Origin: Pyrenochaeta sp. MPI-SDFR-AT-0127 | Taxonomy: Eukaryota; Ascomycota; Dothideomycetes; Pleosporales; Cucurbitariaceae | Assembly: GCA_020747015.1 (NCBI GenBank) | Contig: JAGTJM010000051.1 | Span: 124,001 to 188,000, forward strand | DNA: 64,000 bases | Direction: 5' to 3' | In this document: positions 23,357 to 36,631 of the stretch, piece by piece | Position numbering within the stretch: position 1 is the first letter of the stretch | Layout of the letters: the number at the start of each line of letters is the position of its first letter | Program-made: the position numbers and the translations under genes | The notes under the pieces: generated by a model | Databases searched by the model: none | Told to the model about the DNA's origin: nothing | The model's input: the letters and a program-made list of their open reading frames with translations, nothing else

Positions 23357-24424
23357 CTACGAATCCTTCTCCAAATCCGCAATCTGCAGCACAGCCTTGC
23401 CGAAGTTCTTGCCCTCGAGCATACCGATGAAGCCTTCGACACCGTTGTCGATACCCTCAGTGACGCTGAGCTTGGCCTTGAAGGTGCCTTCGCTAAGCCA
23501 CTTCTGCAACTTCTCTTGGTGCTCCATATAGTGCTTGGGTCCCATGTTCTCGTCGCCGACGATAAAGCCCCTGATGGTGAGTCGCTTGGCGACTACGGAC
23601 ATGAGGTTGCGGATGGGGTACAGCTCCTCGGGCTTGGAGTTGTATTGTGAGATCATACCGCAGGCGATGATGCGGCCGAAGTTGTTCATGGCGTTGATGG
23701 CGGCTTCGAGCTGCTCGCCGCCAACATTCTCGTAGTAGATGTCGATGCCGTTGGGTGCGAGGCGGGCGAGTGCGTCTGACGGCTTCTCCTTCTTGTAGTT
23801 GAAACCGCTGTCGAAACCAAGTTCTTTGATGATGAAGTCAAGCTTCTTGTCGTCGCCTACACTGCCGATAACGGTGAGGCCCTCGTGCTTTGCGAGCTGG
23901 CCGACCAATTGGCCAACAGCACCGGATGCAGCAGAGATGAAGATAGTTTCGCCCTTCTTTGGCTGGCCAATCTCGTAGAAGGAGGACCACGCTGTCAGAC
24001 CGGGCATACCGAGGGCACCGAGGAAGTGCTTGGGGTCTAGGTTGTATGGGTTTTCTAGCTTATAGCACAACGCGGCTGCGTCTTTGTCGAGGACAGAGTA
24101 CTCTTCAATTGGCGTTACGCTTCGTGTGATGAGAGTCTCGCCCTCCTTGAATTTGTCGTTATTGGACTTGACAACCTTGAAGATGGAGCGATTTGTGATG
24201 GGCTTGTTGAGCTCGAAGGGAGGGGAGTACGACTTCTTCTCTGGTGACCGCATGCGCCCGCGCTGGTATGGGTCGAAAGAGGCATAGAAGTTCTTGACGA
24301 GGATGGCACCTTCTGAGAGCTGCTGGTCAAGGTCAATGGGGCGGTCCTCGATGACGAGGTCCTGGCCTGGCTTAGGCCATCCCTCAGGCACCTTCTTGAA
24401 GATGAGGCCCTTGTTCTGAACCAT
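23357..24424 (-). CDS. MDR-superfamily NADP-dependent oxidoreductase (PTGR/LTB4DH-like)
   Basis: A single exon of 355 aa. The frame is open upstream to 24694, but ATG 24424 (MVQNKGLIFKKVPEGWP) gives the family N-terminus, and the upstream part is CA-repeat leader. The enzyme is a zinc-free medium-chain reductase. The N-terminal GroES-like fold carries the family signature NFYASFDPYQRGRM (about residues 45-58). The Rossmann part has ISAASGAVGQLVGQLAK for the nucleotide and DIYYENVGGEQLEAAI, typical of the leukotriene B4 12-hydroxydehydrogenase/prostaglandin reductase and plant alkenal double-bond reductase group. Likely cytosolic, reducing activated C=C bonds of enals or enones with NADPH. The natural substrate is unknown. 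Confidence 0.93.
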   Translation of the reverse strand: MVQNKGLIFKKVPEGWPKPGQDLVIEDRPIDLDQQLSEGAILVKNFYASFDPYQRGRMRSPEKKSYSPPFELNKPITNRSIFKVVKSNNDKFKEGETLITRSVTPIEEYSVLDKDAAALCYKLENPYNLDPKHFLGALGMPGLTAWSSFYEIGQPKKGETIFISAASGAVGQLVGQLAKHEGLTVIGSVGDDKKLDFIIKELGFDSGFNYKKEKPSDALARLAPNGIDIYYENVGGEQLEAAINAMNNFGRIIACGMISQYNSKPEELYPIRNLMSVVAKRLTIRGFIVGDENMGPKHYMEHQEKLQKWLSEGTFKAKLSVTEGIDNGVEGFIGMLEGKNFGKAVLQIADLEKDS

Positions 24425-25480
24425 TTTGGCTGTATGTGTATGTGTGTGGTGCTGTCGTGTATGTGTGTTGGGAAGCGCAAGTAGCGGGGTATCACAGAAC
24501 AAAGATGAGTGAGGAAAATGTAAAGGTTGTTGATGTTGATTAGAATTAGCAGAGTAGCAGCAGAGGGGTACTACATATACTCTGCGCATCCAGTGGCTTA
24601 GAAATGTAAAATCTTTGACCGAGACAAGCCTTGATTGCATCATAGAGAAGGGTCCCGACAAAAGGCCAGGGCAAGCCTTCCCGGTGCCACACAATCAATC
24701 GGTCGCATACCGGCGAACAATGTTCGTCCGAGTCCGGACTGAGGAAGAATGCCTCGGCCGCAGAGCAGTTATATGCGGGGCACAGTGCTCGAAGCAGATT
24801 GTTCTGCGACTTTGTGGAAGAATCGAGAAGGTATGACGATGCAAGGCGCCGGGGTTGCCATGCATCTGGTAAGGTGTCCGCAAATGGCGCAGGGCTGAGC
24901 CGAGGCAAGTGGGGCGGGATTTGTAACGAGGGGTGAAAAAAACCTACGCAGCAAAATCCCCAGATCATTGGCGCGCAGATAGAGTGCTGACATGCGAGTT
25001 CTAGTCTGTCCACTAATACGAAGTCAATCCACGCTCTGCTGTTGCGATTGGCAAGATATCAGCTGTTGTTCAGTAAGCAAATGGTGAGGGTCAGCAGTTG
25101 CCCTCCAAGCGAGACAGCCAACGCCCGTAAGAAGCATAAGCTTTCAATGAATAACATGATATTTGCATGGCGCAACAATATGTATGCATTTTGATTTCTA
25201 ATCTGGGGTTGACAATCTACGACGCCCTCATCCAGATACACAAGTCTAATCTCGCATTACGATGTCAGTGCTGCTGTGGAAAAACTGTATGATTGAGCCA
25301 TCAAACTTACTCCGACTGATATGCATAACACAAGCGTGTAACTTCTGCATGTAAACACTTCGTTGTTGCCATAGAGACGCTCAATCACCTGAATCGAAGC
25401 ATCCTCATTGTTCCATTCCTTCTCTGCCAAGGAGACGGTTCTATTTTCTCTCGACCAATTCATGAGCATACTGAGGACCC
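24425..25480. other. Intergenic with CA/GT-rich leader
   Basis: A GT-rich interrupted dinucleotide tract lies at 24431-24472, immediately 5' of the reductase ATG, in its probable leader. The remainder to 25480 contains short frames only (for example 25257-25469 on minus), none with support. It should hold the reductase promoter and the 3' end of the Maf-like gene. Confidence 0.55.
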
Positions 25481-26422
25481 CTAGTCCTCATATGCCTTCC
25501 CATCAAACATGTTGTCCATTTCGTCGTCGAGCTCCTCTTCCGGCTCCATGACCTTCTCTATCAGCCGCAACGTAGACCGTAATGGCAAGCCGACAACATT
25601 GTCGTACGAGCCTTCTATGCGCTCAATGAGGATGGACCCTGCAGTTTGAATGCCGTAGCCCCCTGCTTTGTCATTACCGTCGCGTGTCTTCACGTAGGCG
25701 AGGATAAGCTCGTCAGAGACTGTACACAATTAGTTCTCTAAGCTAGATTGGTATGAGGGAGGCACACGTACCAGTAGCATCAAATTTGACAGTAGTCTCT
25801 TCAACATGCGTCTCCATCCTGTATCCCGGATCCACAGCACTCTCCAGGGGTTTCATAACCGCTACTGCAGTCATGACTTTGTGCTCGCCCTGGTCTCTCA
25901 GCATCTTCAACATCCCTAGATGGTCCTTCTCACTTTTTGGCTTCTCCAGTATCCGCCCATCATGGCTTACTATTATTGTGTCTGCTGAGATTATTATCGC
26001 TGGTTCGCCCTTTTCCGTGTTGTCGATCTCGCGCTTGTACACGTCCATTGCTTTGGCCGATGCGGTCTCGAGAACATAGTTCAGCGCGCCGAGCGAATGC
26101 GGGAGGTCTTCGGCGAACTGGGAGGGGCAGATATCAATCTTGTGTAGGCCGAGCTTTGATTTGCATTAGTTATAGATATCTAGGCGCACAAAGCATAGCC
26201 CACCTGTGCCAGAAGCTGTCTTCTCCGGGGCGAAGCAGACGCGAGCACAACTCTTTGTTTTCTCAGCTCATTCAGCGATGGTAGACTCAACGGCGGCGGC
26301 GGTCCAGGCGGCGGTCGTCTTCCTCCTGGTGTGCCTAACGGTGACTTATTGTCCGGATTTGGCGAGTGTCGAGCATCTTCGTAGGATGGTGGGGGTTCGA
26401 TTGGAATTAATTGCGCAGACAT
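25481..26422 (-). CDS. Maf-like nucleotide pyrophosphatase
   Basis: Three exons on minus: 26204-26422, 25772-26153 and 25481-25719 (279 aa), with introns of 50 and 52 bp. The start chosen is ATG 26422; upstream in frame there is only a GTG. Residues 1-55 are a proline-rich disordered extension not found in bacterial Maf. The core begins with RVVLASASPRRRQLL, the Maf signature, followed by DLPHSLGALNYVLETASAKA, then ISADTIIVSHDGRILEKP with the catalytic aspartate. After it come GEHKVMTAVAV and, in exon 3, DKAGGYGIQTAGSILIERIEGSYDNVVGLPL, the conserved closing motif. Maf enzymes hydrolyse non-canonical or methylated nucleoside triphosphates. Here it is presumably a cytosolic house-cleaning enzyme. 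Confidence 0.95.
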
Positions 26423-27491
26423 GGCGGCAGGCACGAAGGATTACCAATGGAAAATGATTGGATGACAAAGAACTCTACTACTAAAGATTTATCAACGAGA
26501 GAATCGAACGCGGATGCACAACTCTGAACTTGTGAGCGTGGAAAAGTGGTGTTTACCTATAATTAGCACGCCCGGTTGTTGTACACAAGGTGGCCCAAGC
26601 TTCAACGCCACTGACGAGATCCTATCCTACGCCACTCTTGGGTGGCCAACTGATGTGCAATCACACTACCGATGTCACGCATTCCCAACGACAGTATGAG
26701 CCCAAACACAGCAAACAATTTTCTTCCGAGCGAAAAAAAGTTGGTTTAAGCCATGCTTGCACGTAATGATTAACGAACGCGAATGGACTTGAATTATCCA
26801 TACCTGAAAATTATTCTTTGGATCAGGAGAGCCCCTACAATACTATATTGGAAGTTTGATAATTTTATGATGCTTTTGTGTGGAACTTTCTATCAAGAAA
26901 CAATTCACCTATTGGAAGGATATCATGGACGAATTGGCTGGCGAATTGAATCTCACGCATCGAGCTCCGGATGTACCACAGAATCTTTGTCATACTGATC
27001 TGAGTGCATCCGCTTCGCTGTGGGTGCTATTTTCACAGAAATCACATATTAGGGGTTGTTGCAGTCATGTTTGCACTATCTTCGGGACCTCCCCGACCTG
27101 ACGAGACCAATGGCATGGATCCAGCCTAGAATACCGTTACCACCCATTACTTGTCAATTTTTGATAGTCAATCCACCATATCCAAGATGCCTACAAATTC
27201 TAGGATGCGCAAACTGGCCTTTAAGTCTCTCATGTACAATCGATGGCCAAAAAAAGTCGGGACAGTGGTCATATGGTGTATTTCGTGATCTAATCATTTC
27301 GAAGCTAGTTTCGTACGTCCCCACTCCCGTAGGACATCAATGGGACACATCGTAACGCATCCAGAAGCGTACCATTGGTCATGCATTTGCAATTCAACCC
27401 AGTACCTTATCTTGAGGTAATAGTTTCCAACCAGAGCTTCCTGAGCTAGGCTTTCTTTCTTGAGGGAATTTGCTTTTCTCAACACCGCCGC
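26423..27491. other. Intergenic region
   Basis: About 1.07 kb, between the start of the Maf-like gene and the stop of the Dal5-type transporter. AT-rich towards 26760-27000. A GAGAATCGAAC motif near 26500 recalls a tRNA T-arm but no cloverleaf can be built. I see no gene. Confidence 0.55.
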
Positions 27492-29427
27492 TTAGTATCC
27501 GTACAGATTGACACGCTCATTAGTCGATGCCCTGAGCTTATGGTTCTCTTTGATGAGCAAAAATCTGATTACCCAAGCACAACCGATCGAGCACAGCGCA
27601 AAGGCAGCCGATGCACCAAAACCGATACCGTATCGTGGGCCATCATAGTCAGGCCAGAGGTATGCGCCGTAGATGTAACCGATTTGTCCTCCAACGTTCG
27701 TCATAGCGAGGACAACCTGCAGTATATTAGTCTTTGAATCTCTCCATGGAAGGGTATTGATCCACATACCGCTTTCTTTTCCTTCGTCTGACCCAGAGTA
27801 GAAGATGCCCAGCCGATGATGACAGAGTTGACAGAGTATGCGCCCATTGGGAAAATGAAGCACGCCACATATCGTCCTGCGGTATTCAAGGTGCTGGCGG
27901 CGATGACGAAACCAACAATGGCGACGAACAAGCCAACAGTAATATGCCAGGTTCGCTCATGCATGCGGCCAGAACTCCATCCAGTTAGAATTCCAGCAAC
28001 ACCAGCCATGATGAATGGAGGGCAGGTGAGAACGAGCGTGATGGTTCGGTTGAAGCCAAGAGTCTTCACGACACTGCGAGGTCGAACATTAGAATCTGAC
28101 CCCTGCCTGATGTTGAGGATTACTTACGTAGGAAAGAAAGAGTTGAACGAGCAAGCACTCAAGTGGAAGTTCTGCATGAAGCAGAACAGCCAAGTCCTCT
28201 TATCCCTACACGCCTGCCTGAGTCCCTCCATAGTACTAACTTGCTCGGACGAGTCGCCAACACGATCGCGCTCCATGCGTGCATGAGCGAGTTCACGTTC
28301 ACGGGGTGTGAGCCATGGTGTAGTGAGAGGGGTGTTCGGGAGTAAGAAAAAGCCGAAGATGGCTACGACGGCTGTAACTGCGCCTTCGCTGTCGTAGATG
28401 TCAGATGCTTGCATCCTAAATGGGTTAAGGTGCATGATTTTACTTACACAATGAATAGCCATCTCCATCCCGCCAGTCCACGAAGGCCGTCCATGCCTGC
28501 GAAAACACCGGCTGCGATCAGTCCAGAGAAACCGGTTGCGAGAATCTGTGCACAGTAAAGTAGAGCGATGCGTGTGGCGACCTCTGTAGTTGTCATGTTA
28601 GTGTTTGCTAACATAGAAGTATTCCAGTAGTAATACCTTTGCGCGTGTAGAAGATCGAAAGCATATAAGTTGCACCAGGGTAGAACTGCCTTGAGTCAGT
28701 GCCTGTAACTTCAGTACCATCGGTAAGCAAATCTTACTGGAGCCTACGGTTTGGTTAGTTATCACTTTCTTCCACATTACGGTCTGATTGCACTCACTTC
28801 TGTAATTCCCAAGAAGAATCGACAGGCGACCAATCCTCCAAAATTTTGTACCAACGCAGTGCAGGCGGACACAACAGCCCAGACAGCCATCCATGAACTC
28901 ATGTAAATACCAGGTTTGATTCGAGTGATAAGCATATTGGACGGTACTTGCATCAGCACGTAGCCGACAAATAGACTGCTCACGAGTTAGTATGGATCGT
29001 CCAAATCGGGTCGCGAGAGCTAGTGAAGACAAGTGGTACTTACATGCTGACAGTGGTATTGAACTGCACACCAGTCATTCCGAGATCCTTCTCAAGGTTG
29101 TTCAATCGAGCTTGCGCGATTGCGTTTCTGTCGACATAGTTGAGGAAGTACATCGTACATAGTGTTGGCTATTCAGTGTTAGACAATGCGCCGCCCTTCT
29201 GCGATTGCTCGTGGGCATCATGGTGTTGTGAATGTGCGCACCATAAGTCTCCAATCAATTTTCTTCACGAGCGCAATCTCCTCCGGATCAGTCTTCGCTT
29301 CCGCGCCAGTATAGTCTGCATTCTCGAGGATGGCTGGAGGCTTATCGGGACCAAGCTCCGCCTTCTCGTCGTATTGCTTGGCGGGCTTTTCGTCCAGAAC
29401 TACTGGTTGCTGTTTGGCGGCGGCCAT
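27492..29427 (-). CDS. MFS transporter of the Dal5 (allantoate permease / anion:cation symporter) family
   Basis: Nine exons on minus: 29242-29427, 29044-29168, 28798-28975, 28738-28743, 28637-28685, 28448-28583, 28128-28388, 27770-28073 and 27492-27716, giving 489 aa, the usual family length. ATG 29427 precedes a charged cytosolic tail (residues 1-50). Family landmarks are the NYVDRNAIAQARL block in helix 1, FVGYVLMQVPSNML, RFFLGITEAPFYPGATYML, AGWRWLFIVEGA, and the repeat-2 motifs GRYVACFIFPMG and NVGGQIGYIYGAYLWP. About 12 helices are predicted. Exon 4 is only six bases long, yet it and its two flanking introns (54 and 52 bp, GTGAGT and GTAAGA donors) are required to give the conserved GITEAPFYPGA. 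Substrates in this family are small carboxylates, ureides or vitamins, not assignable here. Confidence 0.95.
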
Positions 29428-30179
29428 GTTTGCGAATTTGGATTTGTGGGACCGACGCGACGTTCTAGCAGCCAAACCAGGTCTTGACGAAGAAAGAAAC
29501 CGAGTTCCTGGGATGATCTTCTCATTCTGGAGCGCAGCATGGTGTTCATGTTATGTGACATGTTCTGCTTGGCGCGGGATCCTTCCAAGCTTTTCCCCGC
29601 ACTATGTGCAACGGCGAAGATGCCCTACAAGTGAGCTTGGCCGCTGATCGTATCTCCCTTTCTGGACTTTTGGCTTGTTTTCCAAGGATTAGCACATCAC
29701 ACACACCGCCAGCCAAGCCATTACCGGCGCTTTTTTTGCTTCCGTGAGCCTGGTTGACAATCATGAAAGGCTGCCGCACCCTGAATTAATGATTCCGTCT
29801 CCGTCATGCAACGGTAACGATGGTGAAATGTGAATCCGAATTGTTTCTACTGGCTCGCTACAATGGCAACGGCAAGTTAGGCGACACCAAAGGGCTTCCC
29901 TCGCGTGAACTTACCCGCGGACCTGGGTGGATTAGACGTTGTACGACCGTGGGCTGCCCTTTCGTGCGATTGAACATACTTCGGATCCCGGCTTGGTGTG
30001 GTATTACAAGGCTAGTGCAGGAGAAATTGAATTACAGAATGCGAGACGGTATTGCCCGCATGATCGTATTGCTATTGAGCCTCTCGTTGCTCTGGGCCAT
30101 CTCCTAAATTTCTATTGGCACCTACATACAAAGTTCTCGGCTAGCAGTGCCCTGTAGCAATAGCTTTTGCTAATGTGAC
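29428..30179. other. Intergenic region
   Basis: 752 bp holding the promoter of the Dal5-type transporter and the 3' end of the glucanase gene. I see no gene or repeat. Confidence 0.6.
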
Positions 30180-31688
<1,509 letters not shown>

Positions 31689-33610
31689 AATGTAGCAGTA
31701 GAGTGGGATTCAAAAATTAGAGTTAGGGTATGAAGCTGAAACCGAGCGACACGGGATCCAGATAAAGGTCGGAAGAATGTTGACGCTGAGTGCGATCAAC
31801 AAGACAATAATCCAACAAAGCTGGAAGTTGTTGAAACCGCTCCTTGCAGTTGCCGAGCTTGGTAGAAGAGCCGCGACTACTGTGGCAACGAACGAATAGG
31901 TTACTACCTATGGTCCGAGCCGCACAGGGATGATACAGGTTGGCAGGTGGGACGAAAGGTTACTGGTAGGTGACCTTGACGTGGCAAGTAGAAGCAACGG
32001 GGATCATAAATTATTGTAGATGAGCAACTTTCTGGCCGCGGAGAGCAGATAGGGGCCTGTGGCATAGCAACCAGAGAATTTATGCTCTTTGCTCAGAAGA
32101 AAAGCGTATATAACGGCTGACCTGCAGGTCAATCTAATCCCAGGCCTGACCATCTCTAGCTGACCTTGTCGACAGTGGGTCAAAGGGTCTAAAGGCCAGG
32201 GTTGAGGGCGTCACGCATCATGCAGTCGGTGTTGCGCTGGCCTACAACATGGGTGATGTTGGAGAAAGGGCCGAAGCAGGATCGAGGCTGAATCACAACA
32301 GCATCGGAGTCGCGCATAGGTTCTGAAACCCGTCAACATATTAACACCAGCGCAATTTGTTCATGCAACCAACCTACTGGTAACAGACGCCAAAGCACGG
32401 TGCGCGGATCATGCACGTGAAATTACCTGTTCCTAGGAGCAGGAGGCGAGGAGGATGGAGCAGTTTGGTTGCTCATTTTAGCGTCGACCTATCAGAGGTG
32501 GATCTAATCTTGCTTCCTGGTGATCTTCATAACGGTCTCGTGCCGGTATGGTCCACATGGGTAGAGTTCTTGTCGGGGCGCGTGGTCGGCCTAGCATGTG
32601 AGGGCGACCGGCACAGGTCGAGGATAAACACGGCACTGTTGCATAATCGTCCAGCGCCATGTGTTGTCGTCCTATTGCGGTATCTGGTATGCTGGGCCCA
32701 CCTGGTGAGGTCGCGCTGGAACCCAGATATGGGCAGCAGTGCGGCCAGTATTGCGCAGCCTTCGAAAAGATCAATCGCAGCATGCAGAAGCAAAGATATT
32801 TCTAGTAACATGCAGCATGTAGGGGCCAAATCGGGACGGGAGAAGTAGTTCGTGTTTAGCTTTTAGCTCCTGGAGATCATGACATGAGACAAATATAGAT
32901 GCATTGCGACAGCCGAAATTCAGCGTCGCGAAGCGTGTTGTAAGGTTGAATTCGACACGATTGAAGTTGTCCAAATAAAGTCGCAAGGTGATCGCATGAT
33001 GCGAGGTAAGATATGCTGTGATGACGAGGGTGGGAAGGAGCAGTGGGGTGCGATCAAGGTGAGGCGCCACGAGGCAAGTGCCCGCGTCGGCAGGCGGCGC
33101 CATGCCCCGCAGCGCAATCTCTCGCTTATGACGCCCAACCGACCAGTATCATTGTGAAGGAAAGGGCAGAACGACCAAAAATATGCTTCAGGGTATCGCC
33201 GTAGATGTTCGAGAACAAAGTGACCTCACACAGATCCCATTTCTGTTTTGGGGCGTGAATTACACCTAGGTGAAACGTGAGGTCTAAATAAAGCAGCTTG
33301 AGCTATACACACGGTGGCCGAGAAGGGCTGAGCCATCACGAGTTAGCGCAATTAGGCCTATTTGTACCCAAGCTCCAATGGCTGGACCCGGTCTTGTCAC
33401 CGAGCATTTTATGAGGTTTTGAATTTAGGCATGTACAGTTCCATAGTCTAACAATCTCTGCATATGTGCGGCGCAATATTCTGTGAGCAAATGGTATCAT
33501 GATAAATATCCCCTCGTGCCAGCATACTGCCTTATACCAAACAATAAACCCGGGATATTGGGGGAGTTCGCTCTCATTGACTTCCATCAAGCACTCTCCG
33601 GATCAATGAA
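31689..33610. other. Long gene-poor intergenic region
   Basis: 1.9 kb with no supportable gene. The longest frames (32411-32848 plus, 32771-33103 minus) lack coding character. A TATATAA near 32107 is followed by a perfect 14-bp palindrome at 32119-32132. The first 600 bp are probably the promoter of the glucanase gene. Confidence 0.5.
32119..32132. promoter_or_regulatory. Perfect 14-bp palindrome TGACCTGCAGGTCA
   Basis: A fully symmetric 14-mer lying about 430 bp upstream of the glucanase ATG and about 10 bp from a TATATAA element. Symmetry suggests a dimeric DNA-binding protein, but no specific factor can be named. Confidence 0.25.
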
Positions 33611-35848
33611 ATGCCACCAAAATCTCGTCCAGCTAACAGCAAATGGCTGATAATCTTTAGTTTGACCATAGACTATGAGCTCCAGGCTTTTGCCCCAAAA
33701 TCTACGCACACTTTAGTCGATTTACAGCGTTCAAAGCATCAATGCAACTGCGCATACTTGAGCAACATTCACCCCTCTGCTGACTGGGACGATATCCACC
33801 GAGGTTTTCGGCCGTCCCGTACGCATAAGGCCAGGTTTCTGTTCACGAGCGATGCAAAGCTAGAACGTGCTAGGGAACTCTGCGTCACAGGCCTAGGCCA
33901 AAAGCATGAGAACAAGAGAAAGTTCAGGATCTGGATGCTCAGCTTGGTTGCCCAGCTTTCAGAGCTTTGTGAATCCGACCACTCTCAAGGCCGTTTTCAG
34001 GCGCTGCGAGATTTCACGCTTCGACCTTTCAAAACGGGGGAAATCACTCAAGACAAAATACGTAAAGATGTCAGTGCAATGCTGCAGACGCCGTTGAACC
34101 CAAATGAACTAAAAACGCATGGTATGGGCTATGTATATGTACTGAGAGATCAAATGGGTGCTAGCACCATTGGGGAACTCAAGATTGGGTTTTCGAAGTT
34201 TCACCCGGAACATCGAGCGCATGAACTTGCTCGGTGCCTGGCACGGCCTGAAGTTATTAGTCACACTCCTCTGCTACCACATGCTAAGCGGCTCGAATCA
34301 ATCATTCACACGGAACTACAGGCTGTCCGGAAAATTCAGCCTTGTCCTAAGTGCGAACACAATCACCAAGAATGGTTTATCGTTTCACATCTTGACTCAA
34401 GAGAGGTGGTATTCAGATGGAGTAGATGGATTCTTCAGCGACCCTATGTTGATGGGAAACTGACTGATAAATGGAAAGCCTATTTGTCCACGATGAACAT
34501 GGAATCAGTTAATGAAGACAAGGTCATGTCGCAGTTTTGGCAGGATGCGATCGATGGCTTCAATGAAGATGACCCCCAGGACACTGAGTCGCAGCGCATT
34601 GGCGAGTACTTGAATGACTGCTATTGGGATTTTACCTGTGAATTGATAGGTATTGATCAATATGGGAAAGATTTTTGCGATGACATGCGAAAGGACATGC
34701 CTACAGGTAGAGAGGGTAGAGGATACACTAAGGAGGATATGGGGAATAGCATCTCTCGGTTAGCAGAGATGCTTCAGGCATACCAAGAAGCAGATGATTC
34801 AAGCAGTGATATAAAACCCGACGAACCGTTCGACTACGGGAGCGAATTAATCACGTCATTCACAGCTTCCGTCAACTCCCACACCCCGCTAGAACAGATC
34901 TCCAAAGACGCTCTACTCAGCAGTCTGATTGACATGGAGACTCCGCTGGGAAGCAGGCTCCACTCAGAGACAAGGGTCCGCCATATTTTCAATCATGACA
35001 ACTCGCCTGGTATACTGCTTCGTCTAATGATGTGCGGACAAGAAAGTTCAAGAACACCGAGAGAAGCAGATTTGCTTCGGCGAGTGGAGTGTATCAAAGC
35101 TCTCAGGACTGGAGCAGTCTCGGTGAGTGATTCCAAGTTGGGAATCACCGAGTCGCCCCTTGGGGATGCGACAATGCTTCCAGTCCTGGCCTTGAAGGAT
35201 TTAGAATATCTCAATGTACCGGTAGCCAATTGGGTAGGGATGACCCCCACAAACACTGGGTTCCAACTCCTGCAGGATGCATACAAAGAGGGTAAGTGGG
35301 TGGGTAACAGGCCACAGTTCAAGCTTCCTAAAGCATTTCGAAAGGCTGGATATGAGACTCTCTCTGCAGAGGGACCCACTAAAAGGCCATCTGCAAAATC
35401 TGGGCATCGAACCTCCTCCAATCCTGAGCATGATCCAAATTCGAATTCAAAGGGCAATTCCAATGGTGCAACATTCAAGTTCACTCGCGGCCCAGACCGT
35501 GATACTTTCAGCTGGTCAGAACCAATGACCGACGAGTTCATGCAAAAAGTCAACGAGACGGTAGAAGAGCTGCGTAATGGTGGTAGAGAGAAAGAGGAGA
35601 ATGATCTTGCCAGGGCTTTCTGAAACTTTGGCCTCCATTTTGGTCCTGAAGTTTCTAGCGACGATGAAACAGATGATTCGGATGTCGACTCTTCGATACC
35701 GTCTACGGGACAAGTGGCACAACAAGAAATCGCACGAGCAGCAGGAGGCTCCGGTTTTGTAACTCCAGCAAAACGATCAAGTTCATCTGGACACTCTACA
35801 TTAACAATCTCTGCAAAGAAGGCAAAGTTATGGCTTGACTCGTTGTAA
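33611..35848 (+). CDS. T5orf172 (GIY-YIG superfamily) domain protein with in-frame TGA near the 3' end
   Basis: An uninterrupted frame runs from ATG 33611 to a TGA at 35621-35623 (670 aa). Residues about 172-275 form a T5orf172/MUG113-type domain of the GIY-YIG nuclease superfamily: GYVYVLRD, then ELKIGFSKFHPEHRAHEL, KRLESIIHTEL, a C-x2-C-x4-H block (CPKCEHNHQEW) and a terminal WSRWI. The rest is acidic and serine-rich with no known domain. After the TGA the same frame stays open for 74 more codons with clear coding character (SSDDETDDSDVDSS, VTPAKRSSSSG, TISAKKAKLWLDSL) to a TAA at 35846-35848. An intron of 72 nt (35580-35651) or 69 nt (35583-35651), both multiples of three, would remove the TGA and give about 721 aa. 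A nonsense mutation is the alternative. Another ATG at 33606 lies out of frame 5 nt upstream. Nuclease or DNA-binding activity is inferred from the fold family only. Confidence 0.78.
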
Positions 35849-36631
35849 ATCGAGGTATTTAAATGCTTAGGCTATACCGCTTTACGATGTAATCAGATAA
35901 GAGAGACTTATCACCTGAACTAGGCCGGAATCTCTTAATTAAATTTTTTGGAGTTTACGACTACTGTTTTACTATAATACCAAACACCAAAAAATATGTA
36001 CCCGATGATCAACAGCATTCTTCAGTTGACTGTTAGTTAGTCTTGTGCTTCATTTTATAGTTCTCGATCCTCCTTATCATAGTATAGGTTAACTAAAATG
36101 CACTATCTTTATTTCTTTATTGTGATGTTGGATAGATGGACGCCTAATATGGGTGCCGATCCGTCAAGATACAATGTCCAAATATATGTCCGCTACAAAG
36201 AAACGCCCTCCGTAAAAGGATAATCGCCGATAACTGACAGACGAGCAGGTGGACAGGCGAACATAGTAGACAGGCGAGAACGGAAATGAACGAGGAGAAT
36301 GAATGAACAGAGCGGATAGCCGCTCATAGGCCCAGAACTGGGATTTTGCTGCTCGAAATTGATCGCCTATGAGATGGTATCATTGCGAAACCTGTGAGCG
36401 TAAGTGCATAAAATGGCTGATGTTGATAGCACCATGAGTAGTGGGAAAGTGTTGATGTAATGAGGTCCCAAGGTAATAATAAGTGCAGGTTAAAGCGGTG
36501 CAATGGTGATGAAGCCGCGCCGAAATTGAATCACGTAATCTTTTGCAAAGTCAAATTAGATGTATAATCAAGCTGAATTAGGACACAGGTGCGGACAGTT
36601 TGTCCAAGATGATAGCAAAAAACATCATAAT
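35849..36631. other. AT-rich convergent 3' region
   Basis: 783 bp between the convergent T5orf172 gene and the MFS gene. AT-rich, notably 35930-36120, with no gene recognised. Confidence 0.55.

Noticed and set aside
24425..24694. N-terminal extension of the MDR reductase
   Set aside because: It is open in frame but consists of His/Thr-rich translation of a CA repeat. The family N-terminus begins at ATG 24424.
26480..26530. tRNA-like T-arm (GAGAATCGAAC)
   Set aside because: No matching acceptor, D or anticodon arms can be folded on either strand.
32411..32848. 145-codon plus-strand ORF in the 1.9-kb gap, possible gene
   Set aside because: Its composition is not protein-like, a longer overlapping frame exists on the other strand, and there is no splice or family support.
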